Source: Oehlia diaphana (lineage: Eukaryota; Glomeromycota; Glomeromycetes; Glomerales; Glomeraceae). Taken from it: DNA of 32,382 nt. Positions 9,205-19,461 of this stretch are shown here, one piece after another; the first letter of the stretch is position 1, and each line of letters opens with the position of its first letter. Where the stretch lies: the NCBI GenBank assembly GCA_003833135.1, contig QZLH01000046.1:20374-52755 (forward strand), read 5' to 3'. The position numbers were made by a program, and so were the translations under genes. The notes under the pieces were generated by a model. The model worked only from the letters and a program-made list of their open reading frames with translations. It was not told the origin of the DNA and made no database searches.

Positions 9205-9834
9205 TTTATTTTATATGATCGTGTCCAAGAAGATAAAAAAGGTATTTACTATGCTATACGTGGCTATATTTTCACCCCTACTTCCATTGAAATCCGAGCT
9301 AATTCCACGTCGGATCTAATGAGAGCCTGGGGCGAAATTTGACGAGTGTACTATACCTTTATATGTAAATCATTAAAAGGTGTAGTCAGTGGTTTTTATC
9401 ACATGTATGTATAAATGAAATCGGGAAATCAAAAAATCAAATAAAGGTAATCAGACTGCTGTTGTCAAAAATGCGTATGCACGAATTTATAATTCCAACT
9501 GGACAGGAGATTGAATTTCCTTCATCCAAGAGAAAGTTTTAACATATAACTATTCAGTAAATTTGAAAAAAAACTTTCAATTTTTCACTTTATTCACACT
9601 GCAATAGTTCCTTACAAAGATTGCTTCAACCAAAGCAAAAAAATCAAAAAACTTCAAACCTACATCTGAAACCATGCAAATGTCCTAGAACATGCGAAGT
9701 ATATGATCTTACTATTACAGAAAAAGGAACCACATTACAAAATTCACGGATATGAGTTTCATTATGGGATCTTTATAAAACTAAATGAAAAACTTACACC
9801 AGCTAAATGGTACAAAATTGTAGTATTTGAATAG
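9205..9834 (+). pseudogene. Decayed protein gene of unknown family
   Basis: Several plus-strand segments read as ordinary protein although no long frame survives. 9205-9342 gives a 45-residue piece with KKGIYYAIRGYIF and DLMRAWGEI. About 9469-9542 gives EFIIPTGQEIEFPSSKRKF. About 9550-9834 gives one frame with TGA at 9667-9669: before it HTAIVPYKDCFNQSKKIKK, after it NVLEHAKYMILLLQKKEPHY and later LNEKLTPAKWYKIVVFE, ending at TAG. Balanced residue use, with charged and aromatic residues interspersed, contrasts with the Phe/Ile/Lys noise elsewhere. I do not recognise the family; it could be a transposon protein or a host gene. Confidence 0.45.
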
Positions 9835-9872
9835 ATGAATTTCTTGTAGAGATTCATGCCAACGTAATTGCG

Positions 9873-9962
9873 CTAACCCAAAATTAGCTGTTCTTTAGAA
9901 TAGCCATCATGTCGAAGATATATTATGCGTTGCTTAAAATCCTCGCTATAAACTGGAGGCAT
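9873..9962 (-). pseudogene. Tc1/mariner-like transposase N-terminal fragment
   Basis: The minus-strand frame from ATG 9962 encodes 29 residues starting MPPVYSEDFKQRIIYL, followed by a glycine turn (HDGYSKEQL), then TAG. This matches the start of the helix-turn-helix DNA-binding domain of Tc1/mariner transposases common in Rhizophagus (the YSEDxxxRIxYL pattern), recalled from memory. The remaining transposase is not visible to the left. It is a dead scrap adjoining the unknown relic. Confidence 0.5.
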
Positions 9963-10332
9963 TATTTATAAAAGCCATTAAATTTCATTAAAATGATCGT
10001 AATTAGGCTGTCAGAATTTATTTTTAACTTTATTTATGGCTTTTGGTAGTGATATAGCAATGATATTTATCAGGGATCCAGGGAAATCTTTTACTAAATC
10101 TAGGAAATCTTATGAGACGCCTAACTACACTATTTTGCAAACGGTTATAATATAAGCAAAAAAATGAAATTATTTTTCCATTAAATATTAATAATATATA
10201 ACTTTTAAAATAAGAACATTAATCTTAGCTAACCATTTTAAAAATCATATCATACAGAAATTACATTTTTTTATTTTATTTATAACAGGAACCGGGATTA
10301 TAAGCAAATGTTAGGAGCACGAATTACAAAAA
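9963..10332. other. Short intergenic stretch, nothing recognised
   Basis: AT-rich DNA between the transposase scrap and the foldback element. I see no open frame, RNA gene or repeat here. Confidence 0.5.
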
Positions 10333-10581
10333 CGAAACTATGAAGCGCCATACTGATCAAAAGTCTGGGATTAAACCCCAGATCAAATCCCGGATTTATC
10401 TGGGGTGAAAATGGATATATCCACATTTCATCCCAGATTTTCCTTATATTTCATCCTGGATTTGATCCATATTTTATCCCAGATCTGATCCATATTTTAT
10501 CCCAGATTAATTCCTTAAATTTCACCAAAATTACATCACACCCAATTATCAAACCCTGGGTTAATCCATATTTTATCCCGG
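10333..10581 (+). repeat. First copy of a 249-bp block at the left edge of the gap
   Basis: This block is identical, base for base, to 11011-11259. It ends exactly where the N run starts, and its partner begins exactly where the N run ends. Both contain the left terminal region of the foldback element. See the gap and element entries. Confidence 0.95.
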
Positions 10582-11010
10582 NNNNNNNNNNNNNNNNNNN
10601 NNNNNNNNNNNNNNNNNNNNNNNNNNNNNNNNNNNNNNNNNNNNNNNNNNNNNNNNNNNNNNNNNNNNNNNNNNNNNNNNNNNNNNNNNNNNNNNNNNNN
10701 NNNNNNNNNNNNNNNNNNNNNNNNNNNNNNNNNNNNNNNNNNNNNNNNNNNNNNNNNNNNNNNNNNNNNNNNNNNNNNNNNNNNNNNNNNNNNNNNNNNN
10801 NNNNNNNNNNNNNNNNNNNNNNNNNNNNNNNNNNNNNNNNNNNNNNNNNNNNNNNNNNNNNNNNNNNNNNNNNNNNNNNNNNNNNNNNNNNNNNNNNNNN
10901 NNNNNNNNNNNNNNNNNNNNNNNNNNNNNNNNNNNNNNNNNNNNNNNNNNNNNNNNNNNNNNNNNNNNNNNNNNNNNNNNNNNNNNNNNNNNNNNNNNNN
11001 NNNNNNNNNN
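10582..11010. other. Assembly gap of 429 N
   Basis: The run of N spans the open-frame artefact on the minus strand (10451-11104), which is not a gene. Because the two edges share 249 identical bases, the gap may represent two contig ends that actually overlap. Confidence 0.95.
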
Positions 11011-11021
11011 CGAAACTATGA

Positions 11022-11771
11022 AGCGCCATACTGATCAAAAGTCTGGGATTAAACCCCAGATCAAATCCCGGATTTATCTGGGGTGAAAATGGATATATCC
11101 ACATTTCATCCCAGATTTTCCTTATATTTCATCCTGGATTTGATCCATATTTTATCCCAGATCTGATCCATATTTTATCCCAGATTAATTCCTTAAATTT
11201 CACCAAAATTACATCACACCCAATTATCAAACCCTGGGTTAATCCATATTTTATCCCGGGTTTAATCTATATTTTATCCCGGATTTGATTTTATCTATAT
11301 TTGATTTTATCCTGGTGATATAAATCCAACATTACGAAATCAATTAATGATCATGTAAACTTCAATAGAATTTTTTTTTATTTTAAAGTTATAAGAGAAG
11401 TTTCTAAAATGGTCTTATAAACAAAAAGAAATTCTGATTACATGACTTAGAAACATTTGTGATATAGTCTAAGGATAAAATATAATCCGGGATAAAATAT
11501 AGATTAAATCTGGGATAAATTATGGATTTAATCCAGGGTTTGATAATTGGGTGTGATGTAATTTTTGGTGAAATTTAAGGAATTAATCTGGAATAAAATG
11601 TGGATCAGATCCGGGATAAAATATGGATCAGATCCAGGGTAAAATATAGGAAAATCCGGGGTAAAGTATAGGAAAATCTGGGATAAAATATGGATTTATC
11701 TATTTTCATCCCAGATGAATCCAGGGTTTGATCTAGGGGTTAACCCCAGACTTTTGATCAGTATGGCGGCT
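11022..11771. mobile_element. Foldback/MITE-like element with terminal inverted repeats of about 280 bp
   Basis: The left end, GCCATACTGATCAAAAGTCT, matches the reverse complement of the right end at 11748-11767. Similarity continues inward for about 280 bp on both sides, including an ATTACATCACACCCAATTAT word shared by both arms. Each arm contains degenerate repeats of about 24 bp built on CATATTTTATCCC(A/G)GAT(T/C)TGATC. The loop between the arms (about 11310-11470) is AT-rich and non-coding. Target-site duplication is unclear. It is probably a non-autonomous DNA transposon; the superfamily is not assigned. Confidence 0.7.
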
Positions 11772-11900
11772 CATACGAAACTAAACTAAGCGAATGCGAG
11801 TTGATCCAACACCCAGGTGCTGGAAAGGAGTCGTCCCGCCTAATATTCAAACCCTGAACCCCGGCCACTAATAGTGCCATAACAACAAAGAGGAAAAAGC
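11772..11900 (-). repeat. Fragment of a multicopy repeat
   Basis: Higher-GC DNA whose minus strand can be read as DDSFPAPGCWINSHSLSL. I recall this peptide-like string as recurring in Rhizophagus repeat-derived models; that is memory, not a search. It adjoins the foldback element and has no surrounding gene. Confidence 0.3.
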
Positions 11901-11999
11901 GAACAAAAATAAAGAATAAATTGTTTCTCAACTAAATCATTTATCCATATTTTTATTCATCTACCGATGCTATACGTGAATATTGTCAGGCATAGAATG

Positions 12000-13343
12000 C
12001 TGTATTTTATTGAAAGGTCCGTTGTTGTTGTTTTATATAGTAATGGGCGGATAGATGACAGTCACTGCTGATTCGGCAGCGGAAATATAGCTATTGTCTG
12101 TAATAGTGGTGTTTGAATCATTTAGTGTTCTTCGTAAGAAAACGTTTGGGTTGGTGATAATGTCTTGGTCTTTCTTTGAAACGTAAAAGTGCGCTGAGCG
12201 TTATAGTGTTGTCCGAGTTTGATGGCGTGAGCGTAACCGTAATTGTATTGTAAGATCGAACTGACGTCAAAGCGTCGTCTAACTTTGTAATCAAATAGAT
12301 TAATATTGTATGTGTTTCTGTAATAAATGCGAGGGCCCCAAGGGTATCCGGTGGTAAAGGTGGTAAAGGTTTCTTCTTGTTTCTTTTTTTATTTCTACGT
12401 GACCAATTCTTTTCGCGCCGGTTGAATTTCGCACGTTCTGGCCTATTTCCATGACGAAGGATGTCTGTGTATATACTATCGTAGTATTCCACGGGATATG
12501 TTGAATCTGTTTGAAAACGAGAGGATTTGGTGAATGTCTCGATAAGCTTTGTGTGATAGTAGGTTTATTATGACGTCTGAGGTTAATGGTACTCCGCGTA
12601 AGGCGGTTCATTTGTTGTGGTGGTCTTACGGCTTCAAATCGTAATTTGGTGTATTCTTTGTAATATGATCTTTTAGTGACAGAGTTGAGGCGTTTAAATT
12701 TGTCTTTCTGGTTGTCCATGGGACGTTCAAGGTCAGGATTGCGCTTTCCCTACCCCGGACTGTATTTTCTGATCGATACGGTGTACCCTACTCCGAGACG
12801 AGCGAAATATATTTTTTTACGTTTTCTCTATTTTTGAGGGCACTTTTGGTTAACAATAAACGCATTTGTTCTTTGTAAAAGCGTGGTTTTCCCGCTAGAG
12901 CATGTCCTGTGCGGTGATATAAATTCATTGAAGAAAAGTGTTGATGACAGCGCCAACGGCTATTAGACATCACGTAGGCGGCTGGTATATTACAAGTGCT
13001 ATTATTGCGCCAAATAAATCACGTGCTCACCGGAACTAAACCGGATAAAAGTTTATTTTTTTGGGAGTTGGCGTAATCTGTTGTAATATTTGTTTACTGT
13101 TTGTTTACAAAATTGTCTATTTAGTGAGAAATACGTAATCCCTAGCAGGTTATGTGTGTCGGTGATCTTTTGTTAATTCAATGTCATTGGTGTATATTGA
13201 ATTTTGTGTAAGGGGTCGTCGATCTGCAAAATTATGGAGTGACACGAGTGTTTGCATGACATGAAGTGAGGTAATATATTTTGTAAAGGCGAAGAACAGC
13301 CTGGGTGGTAGATGGTATAATGTGTTCAGCGTCTTTGGTCATA
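12000..13343 (-). pseudogene. Coding-like relic of unknown family, minus strand
   Basis: This island is less AT-rich than its surroundings and strongly asymmetric, with the minus strand rich in A and C. Overlapping minus-strand frames occur at 12118-12492, 12300-12719, 12788-12973 and about 13236-13343. Protein-like runs include SRWRCHQHFSSMNLYHRTGH, DKFKRLNSVTKRSYYKEYTK and EKNWSRRNKKRNKKK. No single frame spans the island, so frameshifts or introns must be invoked. A minus-strand AATAAA (12006-12011) would fit its 3' end. I do not recognise the product; a basic nucleic-acid-binding or transposon protein is possible. Confidence 0.35.
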
Positions 13344-14927
13344 ATATTTTACGGAGAGGACTTCGTGTAGTGTTGGGAGATGAAAAAAAATAATGGTACT
13401 ATGGTGTATAGACCGGAAAAAAAAAATTTGTTCCTAACTTTTCGGACGAAGAGCAACAGGGAAAATAGAAATTAATAATAAAACTGTTAAAGTATGTTAT
13501 AAAAATGTCTGTAATAGTGAGAAAACTCTTTATAGTATATAAGTGGCGAATGCTTTTGTTATATTTGCAAGTTCCAAAATTTGTGTTAGTTATTACCCAA
13601 TTTTGCGCGCGACGTATTAACAAAAAAATATTATTATTTTCTTTTTTTGTCTTCGAGTTGTGATTTACATTGTTGTATTTTCCACCATTAATGTTAATTT
13701 AATTTTCCACTTCATCAATTTCCCCTAAAACTATTTATTAGTTGATTTTCCTATTCATAATAGTCAGTTCATAAGTTTAATGAAGACATTAATTTTTGCA
13801 AAATGTTTTAAAATCATTACATATTAATGGAATTAATCATTACGAAGTTTAACAAAATTATTTCGTATAAAAAAAATTAAAAGAAAGATAATAAGTGTCG
13901 GATAATGAGTGATTTATGGACTCTCATCTTCGGTTACTACGTCGTTAAACTGTCGTACTAGTTAAATATTTCAATATCGCAATCGCAAAAAATTATTGTC
14001 TAGAAATTTATCTTGGCTATATATGACTACCAAAGTTTTAAAGTTCGTAAATGTACAAATAATGTACTAAGTACGATGGCGTTCTACTGCAACCGTGTAG
14101 CTTTTATTGATTATTCAGTAATTTTTCACTCTTCTATTTTTCTTCGAAATATATGTTGAGCATGAAATAAAAAACCACATACGAAAAATATTCATATTTT
14201 CTCTTATTTAAATTTAAATTTTTTATAATTTGTGCAAAATTAGTTATAATATTTCAATAATACACAATTTGTACCAAGATACTGAGAACTTGAAAAATAA
14301 CTGATATTTTAACACTAGACCCACACTAAACCACACTAAATAAAGTATTCTTAGACCCCTTTAAAAGCAAAAAACTGGTATTTCAAGTTACTATATTACG
14401 TATATAACGGAAAGATTAATTTTATTGATTTTTCTCTATCATACTCATTTTTTATTTTCACAGTTAAGCACATAATAATCTACTAAATACAAATAAATTA
14501 AATAAATAAAAAGGAAAATGCTTTAATAGGTTGCTATAAATTTTATTTATTTGTAATTATATGATAGTTTTAATGAAATTTATCACACATTTCGATCTTG
14601 GACGTTATTTAATCTGAGAAAATATTTTTTAAAACAATATATTGTGCACTACAAATTTATTAAACTTATACATAATATCGATTCCGCTCGTTTTTATATA
14701 AAAAAAGGTCCATTACTGATTGAACATGCAATTTCGGTAGCTTGCTGCGGAAGATTAGTGCCCGATCAGCATATGATTGTGCGTAACTTGTAGTGAGTAT
14801 CATGTGATTGCTGATCTATTAGTTTTCTGTGCGACATTAATTTCATTTACTTATTTATTACACCACATATTGTTAAAACAAATAATTTAAAGTTAATTAT
14901 TAAAAATAAAACTTTCGTTATTAAAAA
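13344..14927. other. AT-rich stretch upstream of the Sel1 kinase
   Basis: No credible gene. The 74-codon minus-strand frame at 13399-13623 is Phe/Ile/Asn-rich low-complexity translation. A small imperfect inverted repeat (GATCAGCATATGATT against the complement of ATCATGTGATTGCTGATC) lies at about 14765-14818, 110 bp before the start codon, and might be a regulatory site of the kinase gene. The decamer CCACACTAAA occurs twice near 14320. Confidence 0.4.
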
Positions 14928-17900
14928 ATGTCTGATTCTGAAAACAATAAAAATGATTTATTTTATCAGTATCAAACAGCAGCAGAAATTGGTAATGAAG
15001 TTGCAATGTTCAATTTAGCCATATGTTATGTAAATGGAGAAGGAACAGAAAAGAATCTAGAAAATGCCTTTAATTGGTATCGAAAAGCAGCAGAAATAGG
15101 TTATATTAAAGCAATGAACAGTTTAGCTATATGCTATGGAAATGGAGAGGGAACAGAAAAGAATTTAGAAAAAGCCTTTTATTGGTATCAAAAAGCAGCA
15201 GAGAATAATTATGAAATTGCAATGAATAATTTAGCCTTATGTTATGAAAATGGAAAAGGAATAGAAAAGAATCTAGAAAAAGCCTTTTATTGGTATCAAA
15301 AAGCAGCAAAAAATGACAATAAAGTTGCAATGAATAGTTTAGCCTTGTGTTATAAAAATGGAAAAGGAGCAGAAAAGAATTTAGAAAAAGCTTTTCATTG
15401 GTATCAAAAAGCAGCAGAAGTAGATTATATTAAAGCAATGTTTAATTTAGCCATATGCTATGAAAATGGGAAAGGAATAGAAAAGAATTTAGAAAAAGCT
15501 TTTCATTGGTATCAAAAAGCAGCAGAAAATGGGAAAAATGAAGCAATGAATAATTTAGCAATATTCTATGAAAATGGAGAAGGAACAGAAAAAAATTTAG
15601 AAAAGGCCTTTTATTGGTATAAAAAAGCAGCAGAAAATGGTAATAAAGTTGCAATGTTTAATTTAGCTTTATGTTATGAGGAAGGAATTGGTATTGAAAA
15701 AAATGAAGCTAAGGCCTTTTATTGGTATCAAGAAGCAGTTGAAAATGGTAATAAAATTGCAATGTCTAATTTAGCCTTATGTTTTGGAAAAGGAATTGGT
15801 ATTGAAAAAGATGAAGTCAAAGCATTTTATTGGTATCAAAAAGCAGCAGAAAATGGTAGTGAAATTGCAATGAATAGTTTAGCAATATGCTATGAAAATG
15901 GAGAAGGAATAGAAGAAAATTTAGAAAAAGCCTTTTATTGGTATCAAAAAGCAGTAAAAAATGGTAGTAAAGTCGCAATATTTAATTTAGCCTTATGTTA
16001 TGAGGAAGGAATTGGTATTGAAAAAAATGAAGCTAAGGCCCTTTATTGGTATCAAGAAGCAGCAAAAAATGGCAATGAAGTTGCAATGAATAATTTAGCT
16101 ATATATTATAAAAATGGAGAAAGAACAAAAAAAAATTTAGGAAAATCCTTTTATTGGTACCAGAAAGCAGCAGAAAATGGTAATGAAATTGCAATGAATA
16201 ATTTAGGCATATGCTATAAAAATGGCGAAGGAACAAAAAAGAATTTAAAAAAAGCCTTTTATTGGTATCAAAAAGCAGCAGAAAATGGCAATGAAGTTGC
16301 AATGAATAATTTAGCAATATGCTATGAAAATGGAGAAGGAACAATAAAAAATTTAGAAAAAGCCTTTTATTGGTATCAAAAAGTAGTAGAAAATGGTAGT
16401 AAAGTTGCAATGAAAAGTATAGCCATATGTTATGAATATGGAAAAGGTACAGAAAAGAATTTAGAAAAAGCCTTTTACTGGTATCAAAAAGCAGTAGAAA
16501 ATGGTAATGAAGATGCAATGAAAAATTTAGCCAAGTGTTATGAAAATGGAAGTGGAACAGAAAAGAATTTAGAAAAAGCCTCTTATTGGTATCAAAAAGC
16601 AGCTCAACAAGAACCTGGATTTTTTTCTAGGATTGGTAAAGTGAAAAAAGTATTAAAAAAGTATGTTTATTGGTCTAAAAAAGCAGAAAAAGAAAGTTTA
16701 AGTGCAAATAAATGGATTGAAAGTGCTTTAAAATATGAAAAAGTTAAACTTATATCTTTTAAAGAGCTAAAAAATATAGAACGACTTTATGCGGGAGGAT
16801 TTGGAACAATATCAAAGGCAATTTGGACTAAAACTAATAATTATGTTATTTGTAAAAAATTAACAAATGCAACTTATATTAAGAATGATCTATTAGATGC
16901 ATTTATTCATGAACTAAAAATGCATCTGCACCTTAATTATAGTGACAGAATTATACGTTGTTTTGGTATTAGTTTAGGTAATTTGAAATATTTATCTACA
17001 TTGCATTTTTATTTTTTTTTTAAAATTTCTTATAAATTTTTTCTTTAGATCCAAAAACGAATGAATATTTTCTTATTATGCAGTATGCTGATGGCGGAGA
17101 TCTTCAAACTTATCTCAAAAATAATTTTAATGGTTTGACATGGGATGATAAGAAAAAATTAGCATTTCAAATTGCAGATGGATTAAATTATTTGCATAAT
17201 GAAAATATTTTACATAGAGATCTTGTAAGTATTATTATTTTTATCTAATATCATTATAGTACTAAATAAATGATAAATGTATTTATATAGTCTTTATTTT
17301 AGCATTCTAAGAATATAGTTATTCATGAAAATAATGCTAAAATTATGGACTTTGGCATTTCAAAAAATCAAAATAATCAAACTTCAACAGCCTATGTTGG
17401 TAATTTTGGTGTTGTTGCTTATATGGAACCAAAACGTTTTGCAGATCCAAATTTTCCATATATTAAATCTTCAGATGTCTATAGCTATGGTGTATTAATG
17501 TGGGAGATTTCTAGTGGATATCCTCCATTTAAAGATAATGATAATAAAGTTGCACTTGCTGTTTCTATTAGTAATGGTGCTCGTGAGGTTACAATTCTAG
17601 GTACCCCTAAAGAATATGAAAAACTTTATAAAAATTGTTGGAGCCAAGAACCTGAACAAAGATCAACTATTAATGAAATATTGAATGAATTTGAAAGAAT
17701 GGGTTTTGGAAATATTGCTATTAACAAAGGTATTTATTTATTATTCACATCCGTATATTTGTTTTAGACCAAACTTGACCATGCCTTACTATCGGCCTAA
17801 ATTATCGGCCACCCTAATAATGCCTTAAGACTTTACCAGATAATGGTGTAGTTAGCCGAAAAACGGAGCCGAATTCCTGATTCTGGACCGGTTTAATTGC

Positions 17901-18241
17901 AGAAAACCCCCTGGAATTCCACGACGATCTAGGCCTGCCGGGTCCGGATCACGTTGTGGCTAATTATTTTTCGGCTAACTACACCATTATCTAATTTAGG
18001 CCGATGGTAAGGTTTAGGACATGGTCTACAACATATATTTACTAATATATTGATGAAAATAAAATAAATCTGTTTATTAAAGGTAGTGACAATTTAACTC
18101 CAGAATTACAAGTTAGTGATAAGTCTGCACAAGTCTCTTCAAATTTACACAGTAAGTTTATAACTCTGCTTATTAAGATTTGATATCGAACTAATATTTT
18201 TAAATATTTTGTTAAATTTAGTTGACCTGGACAATGAATAA
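14928..18241 (+). CDS. Sel1-repeat protein kinase, five exons
   Basis: Proposed exons are 14928-16977, 17049-17224, 17303-17729, 18083-18151 and 18222-18241, all with GT...AG introns and a continuous frame of about 913 residues. Residues 1-563 are Sel1-like repeats of 36 residues (consensus AFYWYQKAAENGNEVAMNNL then AICYENGEGTEKNLEK), a superhelical protein-binding scaffold. Residues about 605-880 are a protein kinase: glycine loop GGFGT, lysine in VICKKL, glutamate in FIHELKMH, HRDLHSKN (741 catalytic Asp) and DFG (758-760), so it is probably active. TKL-like kinases fused to Sel1 repeats are an expanded Rhizophagus family, presumably cytosolic signalling. Exons 1-3 are firm. The last two short exons (29 residues) are weaker; without them the frame stops at 17767. 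Confidence 0.88.
15066..16577 (+). repeat. Fourteen tandem 108-bp Sel1 coding repeats
   Basis: Residues 47-550 of the kinase are fourteen uninterrupted 36-residue units, preceded by one partial and followed by one half unit. Many units are near-identical at the DNA level (TTTTATTGGTATCAAAAAGC recurs), so unequal crossover or gene conversion is likely. Units 6, 7 and 9 form a subtype (EEGIGIEKNEAK type), suggesting duplication of a multi-unit block. Confidence 0.9.
17767..18026. mobile_element. Inverted-repeat element in intron 3 of the Sel1 kinase
   Basis: The outer ends read GACCA...TGGTC and are flanked by TA on both sides (17765-17766 and 18027-18028). Inside, CTTACTATCGGCCTAAATTA pairs with its near-complement, and a perfect 25-bp pair lies at 17839-17863 and 17967-17991 (core GGTGTAGTTAGCCG). 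The TA flanks suggest a Tc1/mariner-type MITE, but TA alone is weak evidence. It enlarges an otherwise short intron to 353 bp. Confidence 0.65.
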
Positions 18242-18491
18242 TTTTCGTCATAACATCATTCAAAGCAATTAGATTTGCGAAGTAAATAAATATAAAAATA
18301 GACGTGTTTTCCATTTTAAAGGTTGACAAATAAATAAAATTAAAATTGAACATTCATTTAATTTAAGATACTAACCAAATCGCCAAATATTCTGCAATAT
18401 TTTTTGAATAATGGAACAACCTTAGTTTAATTAATATTATTTAACCATTTTGGTTCATGCATTAAAAGAAATTTACTAATTGTAAGGAATA

Positions 18492-18507
18492 TAAGTTTCT
18501 TTTTTTG
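18492..18507 (+). repeat. Left target-site duplication of a retrocopy
   Basis: TAAGTTTCTTTTTTTG is repeated exactly at 19380-19395, bracketing the polyadenylated minus-strand insertion. Confidence 0.75.
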
Positions 18508-19379
18508 ATTCTTTTTTTTTTTTTTTGGTAAATGATATACTTTATTATTTATATGATGAAAACTATAAAATACATCTGGAGTTTGGACTCAAGATTAAGC
18601 CTATTCCCTCCGGTGAAGTTGTAATACCATTACCTACTACATGAAATTTGAAAGATCAATAATAACAAAAATACTGATAATAAAATAATAAAAATACATA
18701 TAAAGAAATTCTGCTAAAAAGACTTTAACGCGTTGGAAATATTTTTAACATGAATTCACGTGACTTCAATACGGATTATAATCTAACCTATCCTAATCTA
18801 CTCACTTTTCACTCACCATCTTTTCTTGAACTGTTTCTCTTTGAACTTTTCACCACAGCCTTTTATTTATATTTTCTCGTCTCGTTCCCTGTTCTCTTCC
18901 TGTGATTCCGCCTCTTTAATCAATTTTTCTTGAAGCTTAATCACGGATTCTAGAGATTTAATCATCGTTGCCGCCTCCTCCACATTCATCTGATTTTTGA
19001 TCTTTTCCCATTCCATTTGTTCTTCTACCATCGTGAAAATCTCCGCCAATTCCTTGACCTTGGGATTAATAACTCTCAAATTTGTCTAGCGAACTTCGAG
19101 ATGGTGAAGCAACGTATGGTTATGGAACTAACGATCTTTGTTCCTTCCTTTGTTTGTTGATGATATTCACCACTTCTTCTGTTGAGACATTATCTTTCTT
19201 CAACGCTTCTTCCTCTACCGATTTTTCTTTAAAATCGTTTGCATCCAAAACTCTCCTGAACTGGCTAATTGTATCCACCACTTTATCCTCAGATACTGTC
19301 GTCGATCATTCTACATCATTCGCTGGACCTCCATCCTTGAATTTACAGTATCTCTTTCCTGATACTTACTAATTATATC
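18508..19379 (-). pseudogene. Processed retrocopy of an unidentified gene
   Basis: Read on the minus strand, coding-like sequence from about 19372 to 18867 is followed by a 3' untranslated part, AATAAA (18541-18546) and a run of 15 A (18512-18526). The whole is flanked by exact 16-bp direct repeats, the signature of LINE-mediated retroposition. The first part (with EEEALKKDNVSTEEVVNIIN) contains TGA at 19306-19308 and TAA at 19120-19122. A frameshift then leads into a 70-residue frame (19079-18867) rich in Glu/Lys heptads (MEWEKIKNQMNVEEAATMIK), probably coiled coil. The parent gene is not recognised. No introns are apparent, as expected of a cDNA copy. Confidence 0.7.
18541..18546 (-). terminator. 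AATAAA signal of the retrocopy
   Basis: On the minus strand AATAAA lies 14 bp before the 15-A tail at 18512-18526, normal spacing for a cleavage and polyadenylation site copied from mRNA. Confidence 0.6.
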
Positions 19380-19395
19380 TAAGTTTCTTTTTTTG
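19380..19395 (+). repeat. Right target-site duplication of the retrocopy
   Basis: Exact copy of TAAGTTTCTTTTTTTG at 18492-18507. The next bases are GTT here and ATT on the left, so the duplication may be slightly longer with mismatches. Confidence 0.75.
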
Positions 19396-19461
19396 GTTTA
19401 ACTGTTTGTATTTCATTAACTACTATATATCCATCTAATTTAATATACAGTGCAACATTAC

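Noticed and set aside
10451..11104. 217-codon minus-strand frame
   Set aside because: Most of it is the run of N; the ends are terminal-repeat DNA of a mobile element.
13399..13623. 74-codon minus-strand frame
   Set aside because: Low-complexity translation of AT-rich DNA; no homologous character.
15127..16518. Three long minus-strand frames (67, 70 and 139 codons)
   Set aside because: Antisense of the Sel1 repeats; the repeating LLLFDTNKRLFLNSFLF pattern is a direct by-product.
18042..18353. 103-codon minus-strand frame
   Set aside because: Overlaps the last exons of the Sel1 kinase and adjacent AT-rich DNA; no domain.
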